64,000 nt of DNA. It comes from Acinetobacter pittii (GTDB lineage Bacteria > Pseudomonadota > Gammaproteobacteria > Pseudomonadales > Moraxellaceae). This document shows, in pieces, positions 53,127-64,000 of the stretch. Below the pieces are notes generated by a model. It was not told where the DNA came from, did not search any database, and worked only from the letters and a program-made list of their open reading frames with translations. The stretch's first letter is position 1, and every line of letters begins with the position of its first letter. A program made the translations under genes and the position numbers. The stretch is taken from the NCBI RefSeq assembly GCF_034067285.1, contig NZ_CP139286.1, positions 2,542,001 through 2,606,000 on the forward strand. Reading direction: 5' to 3'.

Positions 53127-53939
53127 TCATTTATATGAAATCTCTAAAGATGAATACTGTTTTAATATAGCAACTAGATCCTCTAAAACCTCTTTTGAAT
53201 CAAAGTTATCTTTAGAATACTCAAAATTTATCCATTTAACTTTTAAAGGAAAATCGCACAGTACATCAGCAAATGCATTAATGTTATAACCTAAGTATCC
53301 TAATACTCCATAAACCTCCTCTCCAAAATAACAATACACATCTTCTTCACACAATAGGTATTTACCATCAACAGTTATATTTAATGATAAAGGTTCTCTT
53401 CTTTCGTTCATTCTAAAATAAGCAAAATCTAACCAGCAACTTTTTTCCAGTTTTGTAAAATTAACCCATATCTTTTTATCTACAGTTTCATTTGAAAGAC
53501 GAATTAATAGTTCTTCTTTCTTTTTAAATTTTTCAAAATCTTCTAAGTTATTTTTCCCTATAAGATCAGAAACTGGATCAAATTCAATAGAGAGTTCTTC
53601 ACCGTTAAAAGTAAAATTTTTAGAAAGAAATAAGCGATTTTCTATATTATTTTCTTTTAATTCTGTAGTGAGCTTATGCAGAGATTGAAGCATTATATAA
53701 CAGTAGCAATAATTATCTTTTCCAAGATAATTACTAAAAATTCCCAAAGACTTTTCAAGTTGTTGTAAATCATTGAAGTTACTTGCTACAACTTTATTAT
53801 TATCAACATATATTTTTTCAAAATAAATTCCATCAATAATCTCATCTTTTTCTTCTTCGTAAATGTACTTACATAAGTTTAGTTCAAACAATTTCCGATT
53901 GTCCCAATTCTCAGATATATTGATTAAACATTTTATCAT
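53127..53939 (-). CDS. Hypothetical protein with barstar-like C-terminal domain
   Basis: The 270-residue protein has no signal peptide. The first 170 residues are unassigned and rich in Lys, Asn and Glu. The last 90 resemble barstar-type ribonuclease inhibitors: YFGEEVYGVLGYLGYNINAF, then ADVLCDFPLKVKWINFEYS, and a final helix VLEDLVAILKQYSSLEI. In barstars the G-x-N-x-x-A-x-x-D-x-L helix contacts the RNase active site, and GYNINAFADVLCD fits that pattern. It is likely an orphan immunity protein because no RNase toxin is nearby. Low GC suggests acquisition. Confidence 0.5.
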   Translation of the reverse strand: MIKCLINISENWDNRKLFELNLCKYIYEEEKDEIIDGIYFEKIYVDNNKVVASNFNDLQQLEKSLGIFSNYLGKDNYCYCYIMLQSLHKLTTELKENNIENRLFLSKNFTFNGEELSIEFDPVSDLIGKNNLEDFEKFKKKEELLIRLSNETVDKKIWVNFTKLEKSCWLDFAYFRMNERREPLSLNITVDGKYLLCEEDVYCYFGEEVYGVLGYLGYNINAFADVLCDFPLKVKWINFEYSKDNFDSKEVLEDLVAILKQYSSLEISYK

Positions 53940-53981
53940 ATATAACTAATATTAAATAATTTTTATAGATACATATATGAA

Positions 53982-54428
53982 CTAAACTAGATATGTATCA
54001 ACTCCTGTTTTTCTTAATTCATATTGCAACCCAGAAGCTAAAGCAACAATCGTTAATACAGCAAAAAATGGATTTGTCATAGATTCTTTCAACGAATGAT
54101 CGTGAAGCATGAGCTTAATCCCATCTGTATATCCTCTTTCATTGACGATAGCGAACATTGTTCCAATTTCTAATCCTTTTAGACTTGATAAATTATCTGA
54201 ATATCGTTGTTGTATTGCCTTATTTGGTAAGTAAGAGAAGATCTTTAATTCAATTTCATCAAAATTATGATTAACTGTAATAGCCCAAAACTTTTTATTA
54301 ATTTCAAATATTATACTTTCGACTGGGTCTTCAGAATTAGAATTTTCATCTACAACTAAATAAAGATCATCTATTTTCCGAACTTCGTCAATATTTTTAA
54401 TTGCATCAAAAATCTCGCTTTGCACCAT
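53982..54428 (-). CDS. Hypothetical protein, possible immunity type
   Basis: A 148-residue acidic protein: EIFDAIKNIDEVRKIDDLYL, VVDENSNSEDPVESIIFEIN, KKFWAITVNHNFDEIELKIF, then IGTMFAIVNERGYTDGIKL and a hydrophobic C-terminal helix. No signal peptide. I do not recognise the family. It is the first gene of the minus-strand pair with the barstar-like gene 42 bases away, and shares the low GC content of the block, so an immunity or orphan-defence role is possible. Confidence 0.45.
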   Translation of the reverse strand: MVQSEIFDAIKNIDEVRKIDDLYLVVDENSNSEDPVESIIFEINKKFWAITVNHNFDEIELKIFSYLPNKAIQQRYSDNLSSLKGLEIGTMFAIVNERGYTDGIKLMLHDHSLKESMTNPFFAVLTIVALASGLQYELRKTGVDTYLV

Positions 54429-54603
54429 ATTTTTACCTTATTATCAATTTCCAATATCAAAAGTTATATATTTAAAAAAACCACTCTATGAGTAATTTAA
54501 TTTCTCAGACTATGAAAACTAACGCAACAACTAACTTTAAATATCTTCCCTACTTAATTCTCTAATGAAGTCAATAAATATTTTATTATAAGTTAGCTTA
54601 AGT

Positions 54604-54665
54604 ACAACATTATAAATAAAAAGCTAAGCCCCGATTACCGTGACTTAGCTTTGAAAAATAATTTT
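54604..54665. repeat. Direct repeat copy B, metQ terminator
   Basis: Matches 52611-52672. On the minus strand AAAGCTAAG ... CTTAGCTTTTTAT forms the intrinsic terminator of metQ, whose stop is 16 bases away. The duplicated copy beyond the intervening three genes suggests these were inserted by recombination. Confidence 0.75.
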
Positions 54666-54681
54666 TAAATTAAAAAATTAC

Positions 54682-55560
54682 TTATTTAATGTCTGTGAAT
54701 TCAGAAACAGGTTTGTTCACTTCAACTTTAGTGCCACCGAATTTTTCGCTCACAAATTTTTGAACTTTAGGTAAGTGGTAAAGCTCACCAAGTTTCGTAT
54801 AGATTGGGTCATTTTTATTTGCTTCAGCAACACCCAATAGGTTCACATAAAGCTTAGTAGACTGATCAATAGGCTCACGGAAGATCGCATCTTTCATTAC
54901 ATTTAAGCCACCTTCAAGCGCCAATGTATTACCAAGTACAATCGCATCTACATCGTTTTTAACACGAACTGCCGTAGTCATTTGAATTGGTTTTAATTTC
55001 AAATTCTTAGGGTTTTCAGCGATGTCGTTCGTAGTTCCTTTTACCGGGTCAAAGTTCGGTTTAAGTTTAATCAGCTTAGCAGACTGTAATAATGTTAAAG
55101 CACGTGCTTCATTGGCAGTATCGTTTGGAATCGCGATGGTCGCGCCTTGTGGGAATTCTTCAACAGATTTAACTTTATTTGCATAAATACCCATTGGCTC
55201 TAAGTAAGTTGTCGCAACAGCCGCAACTTTAGCAGTATTTGAAGAATTATAAGCTGCCAAATAGTTGAATGACTGGAACGCATTTACGTCTTGTTCGCCA
55301 CTTGCTACAGATGTATTAAGCACAACGTAGTCAGTCAAGTTGGTCACTTCAAGTTTAATGCCCGCTTGAGCAGTTTCAGGAAGCGTTGCAACGTATTTCC
55401 ATACATCAGTATCTGAACCTGTTGAAACCAATTTAATTGTGCGTACTGATTCAGTTTTGTCTTTAGCTGAAGCTGTATTTTCAGTTTGTGCAGGTTGTTT
55501 GTTACATGCAGACAGTGTTAGTACAGATGCGCTGAACAGGACACTAAATAATTTTTTCAT
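54682..55560 (-). CDS. metQ: MetQ/NlpA-family substrate-binding lipoprotein
   Basis: The 292-residue lipoprotein (LSAC lipobox, Cys near residue 19) is a periplasmic binding protein of the MetQ family: TIKLVSTGSDTDVWKYVA, GIKLEVTNLTDYVVLNTSVAS and QSFNYLAAYNSSNTAKVAA, then IAIPNDTANEARALTLLQSA. Ligand is likely methionine or a related amino acid. No ABC ATPase or permease gene (metN, metI) is adjacent, so it must use a transporter encoded elsewhere. Confidence 0.85.
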   Translation of the reverse strand: MKKLFSVLFSASVLTLSACNKQPAQTENTASAKDKTESVRTIKLVSTGSDTDVWKYVATLPETAQAGIKLEVTNLTDYVVLNTSVASGEQDVNAFQSFNYLAAYNSSNTAKVAAVATTYLEPMGIYANKVKSVEEFPQGATIAIPNDTANEARALTLLQSAKLIKLKPNFDPVKGTTNDIAENPKNLKLKPIQMTTAVRVKNDVDAIVLGNTLALEGGLNVMKDAIFREPIDQSTKLYVNLLGVAEANKNDPIYTKLGELYHLPKVQKFVSEKFGGTKVEVNKPVSEFTDIK

Positions 55561-55964
55561 AGATATATCCTAAACTAGGAAATGCCTACTCTACAAAAGA
55601 GTGAGACATTACCAACCATTGGGTCAAATGCAATTTTTGGGTGGAAATAATATCCAGATATAGGGTTTAGAAGACTGAATTCAGCATTATTCCTTCCTTG
55701 AACTTACTCGCTGAACGATAGAATTATGTTTTGAATCAGTTTCTAAATATGGCCTCATCATATATCAATAAATGAATATTCTACAAATAACTTGTTCGAT
55801 TCTGATATATAGACCTGTTATTGCTAAGGTATTGAAAACATAAAACATATTATATAAAGATAGTAATTTTGATTAAAATATACACTCGATTGATTTATAT
55901 GAAATTTTCGGCATTTATTAGCAATATTTAAGCTAAATAGCGTTGTAATTTTTATTTTAGGCAT
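55561..55964. other. 404-base gap without a gene
   Basis: AT-rich, with no coding frame of note. It holds the promoter of metQ and probably the transcription end of the region beyond; no S-box or Met-box was recognised by eye. Confidence 0.5.
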
Positions 55965-55995
55965 AAAAAAAGCCCCTGTTTTCACAGGGGCTTTT
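55965..55995 (-). terminator. Terminator downstream of tRNA-Ser
   Basis: AAAAAAGCCCCTG and CAGGGGCTTTT form a strong stem with a 5-nt loop. It is 7 bases from the 3' end of the tRNA on the minus strand. Confidence 0.9.
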
Positions 55996-56001
55996 CGAAT
56001 T

Positions 56002-56091
56002 TGGCGGAAGCGGTGAGATTCGAACTCACGGAGGACTCACACCCTCGTCGGTTTTCAAGACCGGTGCATTAAACCGCTCTGCCACGCTTCC
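56002..56091 (-). tRNA. tRNA-Ser (anticodon UGA)
   Basis: The 90-nt sequence on the minus strand starts GGAAGCG and ends CGCTTCC-G-CCA with an encoded CCA. It has a long variable arm (ACGAGGGTGTGAGTCCTCC region), the GTTCGAATC T arm and the anticodon loop CTTGAAA, giving anticodon TGA for UCN serine codons. It is followed closely by a terminator. Confidence 0.95.
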
Positions 56092-56176
56092 ATGTGCGTA
56101 AGAATACAAAGCTTATTCATTTTATTCAAGAAAAAAATCACTGCTTTGTGTTCAAGTGCATATTGTTTCATCAATT

Positions 56177-58267
<2,091 letters not shown>

Positions 58268-58334
58268 TTAGGATGACCACACGTATTTTTTTACGTGTTG
58301 AAATTGTCAATTATTCGAGCTTGTGACCCTTCAT

Positions 58335-58673
58335 TTAATTTTTTATGGGCAATTGAAACGTTGAAGCTTTTTCCCATTTAAATAAAGAAAAAAATAGCAT
58401 CACGACAGCAATCACAGTTCCTACAGGAAACATATTAAGCATTAGAATAGAGATCACTATTGAACCGATACGGCTGCTTGTAGTCCCCGTCTTAACGCTT
58501 CTAGCGCATAGGAACTGCATAGCGATTGCGACAATACGCCCTAAAAGACCACCAATAAAGAATTTGGGCATATACACAAATATATTGTAAATCGCATAGA
58601 TAAGATCTGAAATTAAAATAAACCCCGCGATACGATGCAATGTTGATAAAATTTGATTGTGATGAATTAACAT
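58335..58673 (-). CDS. Small inner membrane protein of unknown function
   Basis: The 112-residue protein shows three or four hydrophobic segments (LHRIAGFILISDLIYAIYNI, FIGGLLGRIVAIAMQFLC, GSIVISILMLNMFPVGTVIA, VVMLFFSLF), with a lysine-containing C-terminal tail. No family recognised. The frame is long for the strand and the ATG follows AAGGAAAAAATAT, a usable ribosome site. It stands alone between fadH and argG on the opposite strand to argG. Confidence 0.65.
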   Translation of the reverse strand: MLIHHNQILSTLHRIAGFILISDLIYAIYNIFVYMPKFFIGGLLGRIVAIAMQFLCARSVKTGTTSSRIGSIVISILMLNMFPVGTVIAVVMLFFSLFKWEKASTFQLPIKN

Positions 58674-58866
58674 ATTTATATTTTTTCCTTTTATAGAATT
58701 TCTTCTAAATTGTCATACTAATCGTAAAACTTTATATTTTTCCAATATTAATCTATTTTTCAAATGAAAAAAAAAGAATTCCTTTCCTAACAGAAAAAAA
58801 ATCGATTTGAAAAGTGATATAGTACTGAGCGAATAAATTCTCTTGGTCACCGAAGTATTAGGGTGC

Positions 58867-58880
58867 CTATTTCGAAATAG
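58867..58880. promoter_or_regulatory. Perfect palindrome in the argG leader
   Basis: CTATTTCGAAATAG is a 14-bp perfect palindrome ending 12 bases before the argG ATG, directly ahead of the ribosome site TTAGGA. It does not resemble the E. coli ARG box. It could be an operator or a small mRNA hairpin. Confidence 0.4.
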
Positions 58881-60236
<1,356 letters not shown>

Positions 60237-60250
60237 TTTTCTTACTTAAT

Positions 60251-60280
60251 AAAAAAGCCACCGACAAAGGTGGCTTTTTT
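60251..60280. terminator. Bidirectional terminator after argG
   Basis: AAAAAAGCCACC and GGTGGCTTTTTT form a stem around a short loop between the convergent argG and diguanylate cyclase genes. Confidence 0.9.
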
Positions 60281-60295
60281 ATTTTAAGTGTCTGT

Positions 60296-61558
60296 TTAAG
60301 CAGGTTCCACTATTTCTAAAGGTTGATAATAAATCTGGTTACGACCAAGCTGTTTGGCCCGATACAAAGCTTGATCCGCAGCGTGAATTAACTTTTCCTG
60401 ATTTACTTTAAAACCTTCTGTATAAACAGTAAAACCTAAACTAATGGTGACCTGCTTAGAAACTAAAGATGCGGCATGAGGAATTGCTTGGCGCTCAATC
60501 GCTTTATAAATATTTGCAGCGACCGCATAGGCACCTTGAGCAGGTGTTTTCGGCAACAGCACCACAAACTCCTCTCCCCCATAACGGGCCACAAAATCAA
60601 CATGGCGTATCGAATTTTTAATTGCAGAGGCAATAGATGAGATGACCTTATCCCCCATTTGGTGCCCATAAAAATCGTTATAATTTTTAAAAAAATCGAT
60701 ATCAATAAATAAAACAGCCAATGGACGCTTTTCTTGCTTTGCACGATAGTAAAAAAAATCGAACATCTCATCAAAAGTACGTCGATTTGAGATGTTGGTC
60801 AGTGCATCCTGCTGACTTAAATGAAGTAACTCAGATGCCTCAATTCGTAAAATCTGTTCATTCAGCTCAGCAAGCTGATTATTTAAAAAAAGGCTTCTTT
60901 CTCTAGAGGTGAGCATCGTGCTAATTGAAAAACCTAAAATACAGCTTCCAAACAACGCTCTTCCCAAAGCAATATAATCACAATTTGCTTGCAATAAAAT
61001 CAGTAGAGAAAAAACACAAATCGCTGCGATCAACCCCACATAGAGCATATGCAAAGGCTTTATACCGCTTAGGATAAAACCTAGCATATATAAAAAAGAA
61101 AGTAGCAACATTGACTGGTTTTTAAGGGCGACATTTTCTACGCTAAGAAGCAGCATTGCATTGATAATAATGGTCAAAAATACAATGCCACAGGCAGCGA
61201 TATAAAAATATTCACTGAGGCCTTTAAACTTTGCAAAAACCCAAAATAGCAGCAGCGCACAAGCAATATTAACTGCACTTAGTAAGCAGTAAAAAAAGTC
61301 CCAAGTAATATTAGGCACCCCGATTACTAAATAGTCAGTTGGTAAAGCCAGTAAAATAAAAATAAGGTAGGTTAAAATGCCACTTGCTAGAAATTTTGAG
61401 ATATTTTGTTTAGTTCGCTCAAGGTTTAGGCACCAGAATTTTTTTTCTAATTGATGTGGCAAAGGCGTATTGGCATAACGATGGGTATGTAGAGTTACTA
61501 AATATTCTATTTCTTCTTTTGCTTTGAGTAATTCATGTACATTTCCCCTATTCGCCAC
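60296..61558 (-). CDS. Membrane diguanylate cyclase
   Basis: A 420-residue protein with about six membrane helices over residues 45-215, followed by a short coiled segment (LFLNNQLAELNEQILRIEAS) and a C-terminal GGDEF domain from about residue 250. The active-site motif is GGEEF in VARYGGEEFVVLLP, and the inhibitory RxxD site is present as RHVD five residues earlier, so a functional cyclic di-GMP synthase with product feedback is likely. The membrane part is a sensor of unknown input. No partner gene adjoins. Confidence 0.88.
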   Translation of the reverse strand: MANRGNVHELLKAKEEIEYLVTLHTHRYANTPLPHQLEKKFWCLNLERTKQNISKFLASGILTYLIFILLALPTDYLVIGVPNITWDFFYCLLSAVNIACALLLFWVFAKFKGLSEYFYIAACGIVFLTIIINAMLLLSVENVALKNQSMLLLSFLYMLGFILSGIKPLHMLYVGLIAAICVFSLLILLQANCDYIALGRALFGSCILGFSISTMLTSRERSLFLNNQLAELNEQILRIEASELLHLSQQDALTNISNRRTFDEMFDFFYYRAKQEKRPLAVLFIDIDFFKNYNDFYGHQMGDKVISSIASAIKNSIRHVDFVARYGGEEFVVLLPKTPAQGAYAVAANIYKAIERQAIPHAASLVSKQVTISLGFTVYTEGFKVNQEKLIHAADQALYRAKQLGRNQIYYQPLEIVEPA

Positions 61559-61707
61559 TACTTGATTCCTGCTTCTTACACATTAACAAAATATAACATT
61601 ATTTTTTAATGCGTCTGGCGCTTTATTTTGCCATTTGTCCGTAATTCTCGTTACCATTTTCACACTTTATCGATTATCATTTGTTTTATTTCGAAGTTTG
61701 AACTGCC

Positions 61708-62742
61708 TTGGACTCTATTACCCTGCTCCAGCCAGATGATTGGCATGCACATTTACGTGATGGTTTAGCATTAAAACGTACTGTACCTGATTTGGCCAAA
61801 CAATTTGCTCGTGCGATCTGTATGCCAAACCTTGTTCCGCCTGTAAAAACTGTGGAAGAAGCATTGGCTTATCGTGAACGTATTCTTGCACATGTTCCAG
61901 AAGGTCTTAATTTTGACCCGCGTATGGTGCTTTATTTTACTGATTTCACCTCACCAGACGAAGTTCGTAAAATTAAAGAGTCTGAACATGTAAATGCTAT
62001 TAAACTTTACCCAGCAGGCGCGACCACTAACTCTGATAACGGTGTAAGTGACATTCGTAAAGTTTATGCAGTCATTGAGCAATTAGAAGAACACCAAGTT
62101 CCGTTATTACTTCATGGTGAAGTAACTCATAACCACGTTGATATTTTTGACCGTGAAAAACGCTTCTTAGATGAAGTTTTATCACCGTTATTAAAGCAAT
62201 TTCCAAAACTTAAAGTGGTACTTGAGCACATCACAACAAGCGATGCTGCACACTTTGTTTTAGAACAAGACCGCAATGTCGCTGCAACAATCACGCCTCA
62301 ACATTTATTATTTAACCGTAATGATATGTTGGTGGGTGGTGTTAAACCGCATTTCTATTGTTTACCAATTTTAAAGCGTCAAACTCACCAGACCACTTTG
62401 CTTGAAGTTGCAACTAGCGGTAACCCTAAATTTTTCTTGGGTACAGATAGCGCACCTCACTCGCAAAATGCAAAAGAAAATGCGTGTGGCTGTGCGGGCT
62501 GTTATAGTGCGCCTAATGCAATTGAACTTTATGCTCAAGCATTTGATCAAGTGGGTAAATTAGAGCGCCTAGAAGGCTTTGCTAGCCACTTTGGTGCAGA
62601 CTTCTACGGTCTACCACGTAATACTTCTACTATTACTTTGGTAAAAGAAGATAACCTCGTTCCAGAATCTTTTGATTATTTAGATGATCAAAAAATTATC
62701 CCGCTGCATGCCGGGAAAACGCTGCAATGGAGAAAAGTGTGA
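61708..62742 (+). CDS. pyrC: Dihydroorotase
   Basis: The 344-residue enzyme cyclises carbamoyl aspartate to dihydroorotate in pyrimidine synthesis. Class II motifs are DWHAHLRDG (metal HxH), [17 protein letters not shown] with the carboxylated lysine, LLLHGEV, LEHITT and GTDSAPH. The reading frame begins at TTG with no earlier ATG that would keep the family's start, so TTG is the probable start codon. Its end overlaps rnt. Confidence 0.93.
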   Translation: MDSITLLQPDDWHAHLRDGLALKRTVPDLAKQFARAICMPNLVPPVKTVEEALAYRERILAHVPEGLNFDPRMVLYFTDFTSPDEVRKIKESEHVNAIKLYPAGATTNSDNGVSDIRKVYAVIEQLEEHQVPLLLHGEVTHNHVDIFDREKRFLDEVLSPLLKQFPKLKVVLEHITTSDAAHFVLEQDRNVAATITPQHLLFNRNDMLVGGVKPHFYCLPILKRQTHQTTLLEVATSGNPKFFLGTDSAPHSQNAKENACGCAGCYSAPNAIELYAQAFDQVGKLERLEGFASHFGADFYGLPRNTSTITLVKEDNLVPESFDYLDDQKIIPLHAGKTLQWRKV

Positions 62743-63389
62743 CACAAGAAACCTCTGTCCCGGTCATTGGCCAACGTTTTCGTGGCTTCTTACCTGTTGT
62801 TGTTGACGTTGAAACGGCAGGTTTTAATGCCCAGACAGATGCATTGCTAGAAATTGCATGCATTCCAATTGTGTATGATGCTCAGGGACAATTTGTCCCT
62901 GGTCCAGCATTTCATGCGCATATTAACCCGTTTGAAGGGGCTAATCTCGACCGCCGTTCGTTAGACTTTATTGGTATTGATCCATTCAATCCGATGCGTA
63001 TGGCAATGGCTGAAGATGAGCGCACCGCATTACGCCGTATTTTTAAATCGGTGAATGAAGTCCGTAAACAGCAACATTGCACCCATGCAGTGCTAGTTGG
63101 TCACAATGCGCATTTTGATCTTGGTTTTTTACAAGCAGCAATTGCACGTACAAGCACAAAAAATCAGAACCCATTCCATAGCTTTTCAGTGATGGATACG
63201 GTTACTTTAAGTGCTGTAATGTTTGGACAAACTGTGCTTGCTAAAGCTTGTATTCAAGCTGGAATTGATTTTGACGGTAAAGAAGCCCATTCTGCTTTGT
63301 ACGATACTCAGAAGACTGCTGAACTGTTTTGCTATATTTTGAACAAACTGTCACCTTACCTCCTTGACAGTTTGGTGGCGGCTTCTTAA
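62727..63389 (+). CDS. rnt: Ribonuclease T
   Basis: The 220-residue DEDDh exonuclease trims tRNA and other stable RNA 3' ends. ExoI is [13 protein letters not shown], Exo[14 protein letters not shown], and Exo[17 protein letters not shown] with the catalytic His and Asp. The ATG at 62727 lies inside pyrC. A GTG at 62739 overlaps the pyrC stop as GTGA and has GGAG 6 bases before it, so either start is possible (216 or 220 residues). The tRNA-Glu gene begins 18 bases after its stop. Confidence 0.93.
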   Translation: MEKSVTQETSVPVIGQRFRGFLPVVVDVETAGFNAQTDALLEIACIPIVYDAQGQFVPGPAFHAHINPFEGANLDRRSLDFIGIDPFNPMRMAMAEDERTALRRIFKSVNEVRKQQHCTHAVLVGHNAHFDLGFLQAAIARTSTKNQNPFHSFSVMDTVTLSAVMFGQTVLAKACIQAGIDFDGKEAHSALYDTQKTAELFCYILNKLSPYLLDSLVAAS

Positions 63390-63407
63390 GATACCGCCAT
63401 CCTCAAC

Positions 63408-63483
63408 GTCCCTATCGTCTAGAGGCCTAGGACATCGCCCTTTCACGGCGGTAACCGGGGTTCGAATCCCCGTAGGGACGCCA
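63408..63483 (+). tRNA. tRNA-Glu (anticodon UUC)
   Basis: The 76-nt sequence runs from GTCCCTA to TAGGGAC-G-CCA with encoded CCA. The anticodon loop CTTTCAC gives TTC, and the T arm GGTTCGAATCC is intact. It follows rnt by 18 bases, over a short GGCGG/CCGCC repeat that may end the rnt message. Confidence 0.95.
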
Positions 63484-63637
63484 TATTCTTTCTTTTAAGA
63501 TTTCTTTTATTTTTAAACGTTCTGTTTATATTTCTAATTTTCTGTATTCCCCCATAAAATACACTTGTGCAAATATATTACCGATCCAGTATTTCCTTTA
63601 CATAGATTTACAATATAATAATTCTTATTTCTATACT

Positions 63638-63650
63638 GATATTTATTATC
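63638..63650. promoter_or_regulatory. Weak Fur-box-like sequence before the TonB receptor gene
   Basis: GATATTTATTATC and the adjoining ATAATAATTC share the GATAAT/ATTATC character of Fur sites but match the 19-bp consensus only partly. It lies just upstream of the ribosome site AAGG. Confidence 0.25.
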
Positions 63651-63663
63651 AACAAGGTTTTAA

Positions 63664-64000
63664 ATGGATCTTAAGCTTCGCCTTCTCTCCCTGAGCATCG
63701 CTCAACTATGCTGTATTTCAAGTGCTTTCGCAGAAACCAATGGTTCCTCAACGACGCTTGCTACGATTAAGATTAAAGCCCAACAAGCTGCCGACCAAGC
63801 CTATAAAGTCGATAACTCAAGTAGCGCAACACGTAGCGAAGTCGCATTAAAAGATACGCCACAATCGGTCAGTGTAGTGACTCAAAAAGTAATTGAAGAT
63901 ATTGGTGCGACACGTTTAATCGAAGCGCTTGATTTGGCTGGTGGCGTTACTCGTGCTAATAACTTTGGTGGCCAAGGCTTAACAGGGTTTAATCTCCGTG
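63664..64000 (+). CDS. TonB-dependent siderophore receptor, 5' part
   Basis: The 112 residues encoded here start with a Sec signal peptide (ending SAFA-ET near residue 23). A TonB-box-like TLATIKIKA and the plug domain start KDTPQSVSVVTQKVIEDIGA follow, with EALDLAGGVTRANNFGGQG. The pattern is that of siderophore receptors of the ferrichrome/FpvA-like group. The rest lies beyond the window. Confidence 0.85.
   Translation, partial: MDLKLRLLSLSIAQLCCISSAFAETNGSSTTLATIKIKAQQAADQAYKVDNSSSATRSEVALKDTPQSVSVVTQKVIEDIGATRLIEALDLAGGVTRANNFGGQGLTGFNLR

Overview
The window looks like a chromosomal segment of an Acinetobacter, most likely of the A. baumannii group. It is AT-rich, codes for an E. coli-size ArgG, and carries van, hca and glucarate gene sets in an order that matches what I recall of Acinetobacter catabolic islands. 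It is gene-dense, with most gaps filled by intrinsic terminators and short operator-like palindromes. No rRNA, CRISPR array or intact insertion sequence was seen. Species is an inference from gene content, since no database search could be run.

Layout. 1-0.8 kb: 5' part of an OsmC/YcaO fusion gene running off the left edge. 1.0-10.9 kb: an aromatic-acid block under probable VanR control. A minus-strand MFS-porin operon diverges from a plus-strand operon of exported arylsulfatase, lipoprotein formylglycine-generating enzyme and a second OprD-type porin; vanAB and vanR follow. Perfect 12-bp palindromes built on TGGATCCA lie in the sulfatase/MFS divergent region and over the vanA promoter, so the sulfatase module looks wired to vanillate sensing. 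11.0-22.7 kb: a hydroxycinnamate (hca) cluster (MarR repressor, MFS, CoA ligase, hydratase-lyase, aldehyde dehydrogenase, acyl-CoA dehydrogenase, porin, DUF3237 protein, thioesterase, chlorogenate/feruloyl esterase) that turns chlorogenate, ferulate and coumarate into vanillate, protocatechuate precursors and 4-hydroxybenzoate. 22.8-31.1 kb: the D-glucarate/galactarate to 2-oxoglutarate pathway with its own FadR-type regulator. 31.2-34.9 kb: an EamA exporter, an AraC regulator and a coniferyl/fatty-aldehyde dehydrogenase.

34.9-48.3 kb is nitrogen and amine catabolism: a second-type ast locus (aminotransferase, N-succinyltransferase, permease, divergent Lrp regulator; resembles the astNOP ornithine locus), then an aldehyde dehydrogenase, a duplicated SnoaL-like protein, a GntR regulator, a Cache-domain protein, PuuP- and PuuB-like proteins and an aromatic amino acid permease. 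Upstream putrescine genes such as puuA are absent.

48.6-56 kb is an accessory stretch: a split zinc-ribbon/glycine-zipper protein, a CsgG/DUF4810/GNA1162 lipoprotein operon, a TetR regulator, a hairpin-dense phage-like remnant, and a low-GC block of four small unassigned genes including a barstar-like one. Three of these lie between two about 60-bp direct repeats that look like duplicated metQ terminators. An orphan metQ follows. 56-64 kb is housekeeping: tRNA-Ser(UGA), fadH, argG, a diguanylate cyclase, pyrC overlapping rnt, tRNA-Glu(UUC), and the start of a TonB-dependent receptor cut by the right edge.
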